DNA of 64,000 bases, taken from NCBI GenBank assembly GCA_027625915.1, contig JANTQA010000047.1:930001-994000 (forward strand), in the 5' to 3' direction. The DNA is from Anaeramoeba flamelloides. Taxonomy: Eukaryota; Metamonada; Anaeramoebidae. Below, piece after piece: positions 1 through 10,405 of the stretch. How positions within the stretch are numbered: position 1 is the first letter of the stretch; every line of letters starts with the position of its first letter. The position numbers and the translations under genes are program-made. The notes under the pieces were generated by a model. That model saw only the letters and a program-made list of their open reading frames with translations. It had not been told where the DNA came from and made no database searches.

Positions 1-715
1 TCAATAAAACTGGACCCCTTTGACTGAAAAAGAGTTGTTATTAAAAAAACCCAATTTAACTGAGAAACAAGTCCATAATAGCCATTGAAATAAAAAACCA
101 AATATATTTGATTCGTTTGAATTAAAAAAAGAATAATTTTTAGTTTGTTTTAATAAAGAGTCAAAATTAACAACTCTGGTAATTAAAGTTAGATACCATG
201 TTTTTTAAAAAGTCTTTAATCTTCATTCAAATTTGTATTAACCTTTAAAAATACTGTTGATTAGGATCATTTTTGCTAATGTTCTCAATTAAATTTTTAA
301 AATCCCAAAAAAAAAAAAATTGCACTTTTTTTATCTGTCTCATTTTTTTTTTACAACAGTTAACACTGTTTTGAAAATGAAAAAATTTTAACTTCCCTCG
401 ATATATTTTAAAATTTGAAAGATTTCAAGATACGCATAACAAAATTCATATTTGCGGAACCTCTCTCAAAGATCACGAAAATATAAAAAAAAAATTGAAT
501 TGTGATCAGAATTTTTTATTAAACTGAAGTATCATCTGAAAGAAAAATGAAATAATTTTCAGGTATTTGATATTAAAATACTTTTTTTAGAATAAAGATT
601 AAAAGAAAAAGAAAGGCAAAAGGCAAGAAAAAGAAAGAAAGAAAGAAAGAAAGAAAAAACAAATAGAAAAATAATCCTGAATAAAAATAAAAAATAAATC
701 ATAAGATTTTAAAAA
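1..715. other. AT-rich flank downstream of the PITP gene
   Basis: No gene is recognised here. Positions 8-36 hold a fragment (ACTGGACCCCTTTGACTGAA) that also occurs near 8980-9005 and, reversed, near 57795-57815, so the window starts inside a copy of repeat family L. A short GAAA tandem run lies at about 636-656. The rest is homopolymer-rich AT sequence, presumably including the 3' UTR of the minus-strand gene that ends at 716. Confidence 0.5.
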
Positions 716-3700
716 TTAGTCTGAATCATCGTTTTCTTCGCTGCTCGAACTCGAAGTTTCTTCCTTTTCTTTGAGTTCTGTAATTTTTTCATCATCATCG
801 TCATCATCATCACTTTCACTATCGCTGGTTGACCGCTCATCCTTTTCATCCTTTTCACCCTTTTCGCCTTGTCTTTTTTTTTCTTCTTTCACTTTAATTT
901 CGTAAATTCTTTTTGTTTCACCTTCAATCTCACGGATATTTTCTATTGTCAAAGAAAACCAAAGATCTGCCCAGCAAAGCAATTTTCTATGAGTGTCTGT
1001 AAAGACTTCATGAATTGCCTTTTTTTGAACAAGCTTTTCTACACGTTTTTGAGATCCCCAATATGGGAATTCCACTTTGACAAGCTTATAACAAGTCATC
1101 ACAACATCGGCCTTTTCAACCCATTTTTTACCCTTTAAAGGAAGAATTCCACATTCTGTTTCTTTTGTTGTAACATCAAATTCCGATTTTTTTGGCAATG
1201 GATCATTAACTACATCAATTTTGATAACACCTCTTTTTTTAAGTGTCTTTTTATCACACTTCAAAGCATTTTTTGTTTCACCTTTATCGGCTAAATGCAT
1301 AGTTTCGACAGAAAATTTGAATTTTTTTAAAAATGGTGAAGAATAAGATGTCAAACAATAAGGAAATGCATTCCATGATTCTTCAATAATTACCATCGAT
1401 TTTTTGGGTAAAATTTTTCTGTTAATCATCATTATTGTTATTGTTATTGTTATTATTATTATTATTATATTATATTATTATTATTATTATTATATTATTA
1501 TTGTTATATTATTATTATTATATTATTATTATTGTTGTTGTTGTTAAAGTTATTTAATATTATTTGAAAAGTAGAAAAATATTTTTAATAAAATTATTAT
1601 GAAGATTATTTTTTTTTTAATATTTTATTATTTTTTTGATCTTATGGGTTTAATATTCTTTTCAAATATTACAAGACAATATAAACCCGAGAAAGCTAAG
1701 AACATAGAACAAATTAAAACAATTTTAGGAAATAATTACCCTTTGGAGAAAAAAAGTGAAATACTTTTATTAATTGGGAAACATTAGTAGAACCTAGAAA
1801 TTCAAAGTATGATCAATTAATAAAAGAAAAAAACAACGATTGAAGATAAAATGGAGTATTAAAACCAGAATAACAGTTTTTTTTAATACTATTCTTTTAG
1901 TAAGGGTCTTTGATTGATCAATTATCAAAAATTTGTTGAAAAAATTCCACAATTTTTTTGAGATCTCCAAAACGACTCAAACGATTTCAGTAATCAAGGA
2001 GATGGAAAGTGTTATTGTTAGTTGTATTTTTAATACTGTAATGAATTATTCTTTGAAGTAAATTTGTTTCTTCTTTTAATTGATTGTACTTTTCGTTTTC
2101 AGGATTCTGTGATTCTATTAAGATTCCCAATTAAAAACCATGCTTAACTTTTTTTCCCTATTTTCACTTTTTTTCTCAAATGATAACCTTTTTTTGTTCA
2201 AAAATTCATTAAATTTTTTGGATCAATCAATGTTGTTTTTCATTCAAAATCCTCAAAAATCATAAAAATTGTAAATATTTGACTTTCCTTTAATTGCTAT
2301 TCTTTTAAATCATTTTTATTGTACAAGGCACGGTATATTGTAATCCCTTCACAGAGTATAAAATATGAATAGTCCTTAAAAAGGATGAAGAAAAAGAGAA
2401 ATGGCCAAGTTGAATCTCATTTTATTACTCCAATTGCAAAGATTTTAAATGTCAGTTTAAGTGAATATTAAATCTTATTTATTTTTTTTTTTATCAATGA
2501 TAGTAGAGTAATTATTTGCATAAGGATTCAATTAAATTTGATAAAAAAACTAATTTTTAAACTTTGGAGAAACGAGTTATCATTTTTAAAAGGAGTTCAT
2601 TTTTCACAATTATATTTTTTTAGAAAAAGATCTGATCCTTTTGTGTTTGGATTTTTCGGATTTGAAAATATAAAAAGAAAAAATTTCAAATTCTTTTTTT
2701 TTTTTATGAAATCTTACTATTAGTAATTTCTGATAGTTTGTATGAACAAATAACATTGAAACTTTAATCTTATTTTAAAAATACAAGAAAAAATAAGAAA
2801 AAATAAATCAAAACTGAATCTTTGAAGATCAGAAAAAATTGTTCTTATCTTTTCTTTTTTTAGATTTATTTATTAAATTTCATGAAATTTCAATGATTAT
2901 GTAATATTTCTTTTTCAAATATTAAGATTATAAACAAGGAATTGTTATTATTTTAAAATCAGGTATTTGATAATATTTATTAATCGTTTTTATTATTAGA
3001 ATTATTTATTTGAAATTCGTTTTATTTGTTTGAAAATATTTAAAATTTTGAGAAATAAAGTATATTGATAAATTTATTCAATGGGTTATTACAAACATAT
3101 TGAAATAATTAAGATTAGTCTATTAATTATTGATTAAAAATAATCAAATTAAAAAGTATTCCCTTTAGGTTATAAGTTGAATTTTCCAAAGTTTTAAAAA
3201 GGTATTTTGATAGAATTTTTAACTTTCATGGTTGGGTTGTTTTTTCTCATATTATTTTGTTAAACAAAATGAAAAAATTGTTTAACCATTCACGATCATG
3301 AAAAAATTTTTTCAAAAAAAAATCAAACATTTGCTAATTTTACACTTTTTGATAACTTCACTTATAATAAACACTATTAGTTAATAAAGGATCTTGGATC
3401 AAAAAATACTTTTAAAGATATTTAACAATTTAAGTTGTAAAATTCAATTTTCCAGTAAGATTTTTTTTAAATTTAATAGTAAATAATTTGAATATTTTTA
3501 TTTACACAGTTAAGAGGTTATAATCATATATTTTAAAAGTATTTTAAATTTAATAAAAATCTTTCAAACTGATAACCAATTATTTGGACTATTATGAAAT
3601 TAGTTTATTAATATAAATTTAAAAAAATCTTTTTTTTTTGATTTTCCGTTAGGTTTTTTTTACTTTTTGGAATAAACTGAAAATTTATTAAGAAATTTTC

Positions 3701-6201
3701 AGTTTATTTCAAAAATTAAAAAAAACCTAGGACACTCTCAATAATTATCATCAGTAATTTTTTTTCTCTGTTTCAGTTTTATTAGATGAGTACAATGTTT
3801 TCATAACTATTCGTTATTACCTATCAAAGTAAATATCTCCAAGTTGAATTAATCTCTAATTCATTCTTCCGTTTATTTGTAGTTTTTTACCCGAAAAATG
3901 CCTTTTTTTCTAGACTAGAGACTTTTCAAAATCGTAGTACTATTAACAACAATAAATACAACAGTCTCATGAATTTAAAGTTCTGGAATTTTGATTATAT
4001 TGTGAATAAACTTTATTATTCAAGATGAAAGGTTAAGGAATGGAGTAGTTTTGTCGAACTTTTTTTTTTCAATTTTATTTTTTCATACTAGTGTTGTGAA
4101 AAAAATTTGTGTCATTAAAAAAAATTGGTACAGTCAAAAATTTGTTTTGTTTTTTTAAAAATAGTAAATATTGGCAAAATGATTTTTGATCAAAGTAAAA
4201 TTTTATGAACAAATCTTACATTCAAGAAAAACCAAAGTCCTTACCAATTATAATTTTCAAAAGTAAAATTAAATTGTTGTATTTTGAACCTTTAGAATTG
4301 TTTTGGAAGGCTAAAAATACACAAATTGAATTTTAATTGCACAATTTACTAAAAATGTTAATTTTTTTTTATTAGATTACATTCCAAGATCAAGTTGGTG
4401 ATTGTATGGGAAGACCAAAAATGAATAATTGTTTTAAATTAAGGGTTGTTCTATGGGTATTTTTAGAATTTAAATGGTTTCTAAAATCTTAATATTTCGT
4501 TATTTTGAAGTTTTGATTGTAAAACATTAGTGAAAATCGATATCTTGAAAAAAAATTTTTTTTTGGAAGATTATTTGATTCAATTTGGTTTAAAAGGATA
4601 TTTAAGATTAATCTTGATAAATTTGTGTTAATTAACAATGATAAATATCTTATTGAATTAATAGATATGAATATTTCTCCATAAATAGTTCTCTTATTTT
4701 TAGTAAAGTGTACAATTAAAATTCGATTTTTGTATTTTTAGCATTCCACAGCAATTTCAAAGGGTCGAAATGCAACGAAATAACATTTTTTTCTTGAAAA
4801 TTATAATTGGTAAGGAATTTGGTTTTTCTTGAATGTAAGATTTCTTCATAAAATTTTACTTTGATCAAAAATCATTTTGCCAATATTTGCTATTTTTAAA
4901 AAACCAAAACAAATTTTTTACTGCCCAGATTTTTTTTAATGAACCAAATTTTTTTCACAATGATTAAAATCTTTGAATAAAGAATGTATATTTTTTTCAA
5001 GCTTTGAATTATTATTGTAATTTTTTGAAATTAAGGAGATTTTTTAAACTAGTTTATTCCAATACTTAATGTTTTTATTTTTAAAGTGTGTTTTTGTTCG
5101 CTTCTTCCACGGCTTCATATACGGACAATAAGATTTCTTTCTTCTTCCAACGAAAATAAATTTTTTTGAAATAATTTGGATGTATGTTGAATTATGAAAT
5201 TTTTGAAAATTGAGAAAAATGGTTCAAACTTTAAAAAACAATAATTCATTTCGGAAAATAGCTTTTTAAAGTAACTTTGGTTTTTGTAGTAATCGGATTT
5301 TTTTCTCTGTTTTTTCAATTTCAAGATGTGATAATTTTTTTTTTGAATTTTCTTATTAAATTTACTTGAATATTTTTTTAATTTGCTGGGCCCTTTAAGA
5401 GACTAGTTTCACTTAAGGAGAAAGGAAGACAAATAATTTTTAAGAAATTGTTTTTTCCAAAATATACCAATTTATCAATTCTAATGGTTACAAAACATTT
5501 AAAGTTATAATTTTGAGTTCACTTTTTTTGTAATTTGAGGTGTCCTCATTTTCTTCAATAAGATAAATAACAAAAGTTCAAATTTTTTTTTTAAAACATT
5601 GACAAATCACAGAATCGAAACAGAGGAAAGTAAAAAAATTTTTCAAAATTATAGAGAAGAAAAAGTCAAAAAGAAATGATAAAATCAAACCTTAACCATT
5701 TTGGAAGTCTTGATGCAATATGAAAATGTTTTAATGTGTATTGCCCTTTTGATTTGGTTTATTTTAAATGTTTTTTGTATTTTTGTTTGTTTGTTTTTTT
5801 GTATTGGATTTTTGTTTTTTTTTGTTTTTAGGCACAAATCAAAAGAAAACAAAAAAGAAAGAATTATAAAAAGAAAATTAATTAAAAAAGAGCAACAAGA
5901 ACAAACCTTCTCCTTTTTCATTTTTAAATGGTTCATTTTTTAAAACTTGAATTCCTTCTCCAACCTTTGATTGTTTTGTAATTTCTTGTGTTTCTTTTGC
6001 AACCTTTGTTTTAAAAAAAAAAAAAAATATATTCCAGAAAATTGGAGATTGTTTTGCGTTACATTCATGCTTTAAGTTGTTTATCAAAAGGGTTTTTGAA
6101 CAAGATCATGAGAATAAAGGGGATTTTACCATATACAATTGTGCAAGGTAGTATTGTTCAACAGTAACTGGGAGTGTTATTCTATATTCTTTGATTAACA
6201 T
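716..6201 (-). CDS. Class I phosphatidylinositol transfer protein (PITP), four exons
   Basis: Predicted 308-residue soluble lipid-transfer protein that exchanges phosphatidylinositol and phosphatidylcholine between membranes. Exons, in minus-strand order: 6201-6130, 6003-5907, 5745-5691 and 1418-716 (stop TAA). I assembled them by similarity to animal PITP alpha/beta; all phases agree and all introns are GT...AG. The start MLIKEYRITLPVTVEQYYLA matches the family N-terminus. Next come VGEGIQVLKNEP (family GEGVEVLVNEP), GQYTLKHFHI (T60 and K62 correspond to the inositol-headgroup residues T59 and K61), ESWNAFPYC, and PYWGSQ, equivalent to the membrane-docking WWGLQ loop. The last exon ends in an acidic Asp/Glu/Ser tail after about residue 265, unlike the short animal C-terminus. 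Introns are 126, 161 and 4272 nt; the large one carries several repeats. The family assignment is strong; lipid specificity and localisation are inference. Confidence 0.94.
1433..1545. repeat. ATT/GTT microsatellite at the PITP exon-4 splice acceptor
   Basis: Interrupted trinucleotide tract of ATT and GTT units on the plus strand. On the sense strand of the PITP gene it reads as AAT/AAC units running to within about a dozen bases of the acceptor AG. There is therefore no ordinary polypyrimidine tract before this exon. Confidence 0.9.
1766..2138. mobile_element. Family K non-autonomous element, copy 1
   Basis: Terminal inverted repeats read TTAATTGGGAAACATTAGTA at the left and the complement of TTTTTAATTGGGAATCTTAA at the right. 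The reverse complement aligns along most of its length with 57331-57696 and, more weakly, with 30560-30931. It encodes no protein. It sits in the giant PITP intron. Confidence 0.75.
3650..3730. repeat. Short palindrome in the PITP intron
   Basis: Two arms of about 36 nt (AGGTTTTTTTTACTTTTTGG at the left, its near complement ending AAAAAAAACCT at the right) flank a loop of about 6 nt and could form a long hairpin. It may be a solo element or the remnant of a fold-back repeat. Sequence ending in CCTAG with a similar A-tract occurs near 21745-21760. Confidence 0.7.
3765..4030. repeat. Dispersed repeat family H, copy 1
   Basis: Aligns in the same orientation with 10128-10405. Shared blocks include TTTTTATTA(G/A)ATGAGTACAA, CAAAGTAAATAT and AATAAATACAA(C/T)AGTCTCA. 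No inverted ends or coding capacity were seen, so the class is unknown. Confidence 0.65.
4094..4960. mobile_element. Long inverted-repeat element (family I) in the PITP intron
   Basis: Arms at about 4094-4262 and 4796-4960 are reverse complements over roughly 165 nt, for example TTTTTGATCAAAGTAAAATT in the left arm and AATTTTACTTTGATCAAAAA in the right arm. About 530 nt of unrelated AT-rich DNA separates them. There is no transposase and no clear target duplication. It is probably a fold-back or MITE-like element. Confidence 0.8.
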
Positions 6202-6849
6202 TTAGTTTTGGAATAATAAAAAACGAGAATGGGAAAAGATAAAAATAATAAAATTTCTCGCAATTGTTCAAATATTACTTTTTCTCTTGATTTGTAATTT
6301 TTGAGATTAAATCAATAATTTAACTTTATTCGCAGAGATCTGAGTAATTCTCAATACCTTAATTTGAAAATTTAATAACAACCTTTTTTCTACTTATTCC
6401 CTAAAAATTTTGGAAAAAGTTGATTGTATTTCTTACCATTTTTGATATTGAACACCAGAAGACTTTCACTCGAACGAAAAACTCATTTTCTTTTTATTTT
6501 CAAAATTCTACAAAGTTTCTCCTTTCAGGTTTTACATCTTTTACTTTTGATTCTTTTTCTCAATTTAAGGGTGCTTTAACACAGTTGAAAAAGTATTTAT
6601 TTTGATTAGAATCAATTTATCGACTTTTATGCTTAAATGTTTTTTGAGTATTTTTATTTTTTGAACAAAAGTTTCTTTGATTCTTTTGTAAATTAATAAT
6701 TTTTTTTGTTTGAGTCCTAAATTTTTTTAGAAAAATTCGAAATAATCTTTACTGAAAATGTGTTTCAAGTTTTTTTTGAGAAGATCTGATAGATTCCAGA
6801 AGAATTTTTGCAAAAATTAGTGATTTATTTTAAGTTTTTTATTTGTTAG

Positions 6850-7833
6850 TATTGTTTTCAAAATAATGTGTGTAGAAAAGTTGAATCCATTTTTAAAAAT
6901 AACATAATTGTATTCTGTTTATGAGAAGAAATATCAATAAAATGAACAAAGAAATTGATAACAAACCTTAAGCAAATATGGTACTGATTTTTTAAAGTTC
7001 TATTATTTAAAAATAAAATTCTAAAAAATGAAGGATCAATGTCGAAAAATTTTTCCAAAAAAATATCTAGTCACGAAAAAAATACCAAACATGAAAATAA
7101 TCAAGTACAAGATTTTGAATTGTGAATATTAGTAAAATTGAAAACTAATTTCATTTATTTTCAATCAAATACTTTTTCTCAATAACCAATTTTTTTATCA
7201 AACAAGTAATAAACCTACCTAAAGTTCACAAAAGTAGGTTTTCTAAAGAATACTCAAAGAATTATTTGTTAGTATAAGTAGATCAACTTTTTTTGAAGAA
7301 AAATCGAGTTTTATAGAGGTTTACTCGAGTTTGAAAAATGATAATTTTTATTCTTTTTTTTGATTGGTTGAATGCTTCTTTGAACAAGTGTAAATTCAGT
7401 AATCATCATTCTAATATGTGGATGAGTTTTAATTTTAAAAAGTTTGATTTTTAAAAAAAGGATTTGATTCTAAATAAATGGAATTACACAACAATTTTAC
7501 TTATAAAAACAATTCAAAATCTTGTACCTGATTATTTTCTTGTTTGGTATTTTTTTCACATCTTTAAATGTTTTTTGAAACAGATTTTTTCAATCAATAA
7601 AACAAAAAATTTCATAAAAATAGAGAGTATTATGAAAAATGTAGGAAAAGCCATATTCATAATTTAAATTTTACTTCAAAGATCAAGGATTTTACCAATA
7701 AAATTGATTTTAAGATAGGTATACTCTTGGATAACGAATTGGATGTTCCTTGGAAAAACAAGAAAACAAATTCAGATTATATTTTGAAATGTGGATTTTA
7801 GTTGTTTGTGCACTCATTATTTTGATCTATGTA
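6850..7833. mobile_element. Family M element, copy 1, interrupted by a family B element
   Basis: The outer parts (6850-7068 and 7564-7833) align with the uninterrupted copy at 35993-36459. Both copies end in inverted repeats containing CAAAATAATG/CAAAATAAAGCGTG. No convincing protein is encoded. The middle is the family B insertion at 7069-7563. Confidence 0.75.
7069..7563. mobile_element. Family B TIR element, copy 1, nested in family M
   Basis: Left end TAGTCACGAAAAAAATACC; right end GGTATTTTTTTCACA. Subterminal sequence GATTTTGAATTGTGAATATT and its complement near the other end match the copies at 15180-15637 and 46793-47280. It is about 490 bp with no coding capacity. Termini starting TAG/CAG at TA suggest a Tc1/mariner-type MITE (inference). 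Confidence 0.8.
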
Positions 7834-8159
7834 GAATTTTTTTTGATACTCCGGACAGATCGATTTATTATAACAAGATTTTTCTAAATCACAAAATATC
7901 TTTCGAAACCATGTATCATTCCAATGAAAATAAAAAAAAACTAATTTCAATTTCATTTGGTTATCGGGTAAGAAATAACCATTTTTTTTTTTTTTTTTTT
8001 TTTTTTCCTTTTTACTATCTAAGGGAGGAATTGTTAAAAATATTATATTTAAAGAAATTCAGATATTTTTATTTAGGTTTTTATACAATACTCAAACATA
8101 TATTTATTTTCCACGGGTTTCAATAATCATGTCAACTCCTTTTTCAATGATATTAATTA

Positions 8160-8250
8160 GAATTTTATTATTTAATCTATTGGTTTTCTTTCCATACATA
8201 TATCCATATTTCATGATTATTTTCATAGGCTGGGAAATTTCATCAGAAAA
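8160..8250 (-). pseudogene. Scrap of LINE C-terminal coding sequence
   Basis: The minus strand of GATTATTTTCATAGGCTGGG matches the LINE copy near 41710-41735, where the same DNA encodes the end of the zinc-knuckle region (FLWNFLAYENNRKN). The reading frame is disrupted and only about 90 bp is recognisable. This is a very old fragment. Confidence 0.45.
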
Positions 8251-8744
8251 ATAAATATTTAAAATAATAATCCTCATAAAGTCTAGATTATATGTTTTTT
8301 TTTTTTTTCATTATAAACTTTGTTTCAGTCAAAGTTTCTCAACATTGTTTCCAAATATCAATTATTTTAAATTTTTGACCTTGAAAGAACTAATAAAAAA
8401 TAAGTAGAATTATAAACATCAAATAATTGTTGATATTCATCTGAAATTAACTTAATTAACCAATAAATTTTCTTAAAAATTGAAAAATTCAAATTCTTAG
8501 CCCCCTTTTAAGATAAAACAAAAATGTTGATTGTGATCTCCTACTGGTATTTGAATAATAAATATATAACAATTTACACTTCATTTTCAAGATTTTTATC
8601 TTAGAAATCAATCCCCAAAAACAAGTAGGTTGGAGATTGTGGTCTCAGACTTTATTTGAAAAAGGAATTGAAAATGAAGTGAAAAATGTCTCACATCTAA
8701 TATTAAAATATCAAGATCAAAGATTGAATAAAATCCCAATAGAA

Positions 8745-9010
8745 ATCAATATAATTTCTCAAAAATCATTTACGCAGTTTCATTAAACTTATAATAACAC
8801 ATTTTTACCAAGTGACTATTGATAATGCCAGAAAAACTTTTTGAATCTGAATTAGGTGGCAAAAAAAAAGTAAAAATGTGCAAAAATTTGAAAAAATATT
8901 TTCAATTTTGAAAATTTATAAAAAAAAATTTTTTCTGGTATTCATGCAAACCCTTTAAATACGTGTAATTCACCCATTACAACTTGGCCGCTTTGACTGA
9001 AAAAAGGTTT
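8745..9010. repeat. Dispersed repeat family L, copy 1
   Basis: Aligns as reverse complement with 57785-58045. Shared blocks include TTTTTACCAAGTGACTATTG, the GTGCAAAAAT area and a terminal CATTACAACTTGGCCGCTTT. A third end of the family lies at the window start. The GC-richer terminal block looks like a transposon terminus; the class is unknown. Confidence 0.65.
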
Positions 9011-9509
9011 ATACTCTTTTTTTTTAATTGTTCAAAGAGAAAAGTAATCCATCAAAATTAGAATATGTAAATTCTATTTAAAAAAAAATCATTTTGTGAT
9101 GGTTTAATAAAATTTTCAATAATTTTTTTTTGAAAAATTAGAGGGAAATTCTTGTTTATTAATTATTGCAATTAAAAAAATTTCGATTTATATCTTTCTC
9201 ATTTGAGAATATAATACCTTATCTGAGCAATTGATATTTTCGATTATTAATTGAAAAAAATAATTGAGAAGTTAAATAGGGAATTCATTATTTATCTCGA
9301 AAATAGCAAGAATCTATTTTTAAAAACATTTTCTATTTATGCTTCACAATCTTTTTATTTATTTAAAGAAAAAAAAAATTATTTATAAAATTTTCATTTT
9401 TTAATAATCACCAGTATACTAAACATTTTTTATTAAGAAAAGATTGTAAATGAAAATTTATGTTAATAAATTTTTATCAATACAAGTAGAAAAAACTAAT
9501 TTTTTATTA

Positions 9510-9702
9510 CAGTCAGTTTCACTTTTAAGACAAAAACTTTGAAGGAAATTTAAGGAACAGAAGATTTTCAAATTAAAGTACATTTTTTGTAATTTTTTTA
9601 CACCGATTATTTTACTTGAATTTAAATTTTGTATCATAATTTGAGATTTTTTTTGTGCCTAAAATTTTTTTTAAAGTTTGTGTTATAAAGTGGAACTGAC
9701 TT
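9510..9702. mobile_element. Family A palindromic MITE, copy 1
   Basis: Starts CAGTCAGTTTCACTTTTAAG after TA and ends in the diverged complement (GTGGAACTGACTT). The whole element folds on itself. It is one of ten copies and is more degraded than those at 27 kb and 51 kb. Confidence 0.85.
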
Positions 9703-9790
9703 TTAAAGTTTTTTTTAATTATTTTATATTGATAAAATTATAATAAATATTTTTTTAGTAGATAATATGTTTTGATTTTCATTTAAAGTT

Positions 9791-9989
9791 TAGAGTCAGT
9801 TCCACTTTTATAACACAAATTTTAATTGAAATTTCAGACACTAAAATATTCTCAAATTAAAGCACATTTTTTGAAATTTATTTGACACAAATTATTTTAC
9901 TAGAATTTGAATTTTGTGCTATAATTTGATATTGTTTTTGGGCCTTAAATTTCACTAAAATTTTGTCACTTAAAAGTGTAACACATAGT
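9791..9989. mobile_element. Family A palindromic MITE, copy 2
   Basis: Follows copy 1 by only about 90 bp. It opens with AGTCAGTTCCACTTTTATAA and closes with a degenerate TTAAAAGTGTAACACATAGTA. The centre contains TTTTACTAGAATTTGAATTT, the usual family core. Confidence 0.8.
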
Positions 9990-10127
9990 ATTTTATATTT
10001 AAAAAATATCATTCTGATGGAAAATCGTATTTTTTTTTTTGTTATTCAAGAATTTTTTATTATCTTTAGATTAAAAACTATATTTTTTTTGTTTAAACTC
10101 AGCCAATTTTGATTTTTTTTTTTTTTT

Positions 10128-10405
10128 TGTTTTTCTTTTTTCGGTTTTTATTAAATGAGTACAAAATTTGCAATTTTATAAGTTAATATCATTCAAAGTA
10201 AATATTCTGAATTTGGATACAACTTAAAATTCAGCTGTTTGTCCGATTATTTTGACATATATTTTAAAAAATCGAGATTTGTAACAATAATAGTATCTTT
10301 AATAATAATAAATACAATAGTCTCAAAAAAAATAAATACAAAAAAATAAATAAAGTTCTTAGATGTTTTTTATATCGTAAATGAAATTAAAACTATTTCT
10401 AAAAT
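10128..10405. repeat. Dispersed repeat family H, copy 2
   Basis: Same orientation as 3765-4030, with shared blocks TTTTTATTAAATGAGTACAA and ATAAATACAATAGTCTCA. No ends or coding capacity were identified. Confidence 0.6.

Larger units (their letters stand above)
1419..5690 (-). other. Giant third intron of the PITP gene (4272 nt)
   Basis: The donor is GTTTGA after exon 3, and the acceptor is AACAG before exon 4. The split codon AG|A gives Arg, and the joined residues LRKILPKK align without gaps to the animal VRMLAPEG segment. The intron holds a microsatellite next to the acceptor (1433-1545), a family K element (1766-2138), a short palindrome (3650-3730), a family H segment (3765-4030) and a long inverted-repeat element (4094-4960). 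The remaining blocks (about 2140-3650 and 4960-5690) are AT-rich with no feature I recognise. Confidence 0.9.

Noticed and set aside
869-1138. 89-codon plus-strand frame
   Set aside because: Lies antisense to the last PITP exon; composition is the complement of that coding sequence and it matches nothing.
1599-1787. 62-codon plus-strand frame ending LIGKH
   Set aside because: Inside the giant PITP intron and running into the family K terminal repeat; Phe/Leu/Ile-rich chance frame.
5685-5943. Frames of about 80 codons on both strands
   Set aside because: Both read across PITP exons 2-3 and the 161-nt intron in wrong frames; the true frame gives QYTLKHFHIASRLPKWLR.
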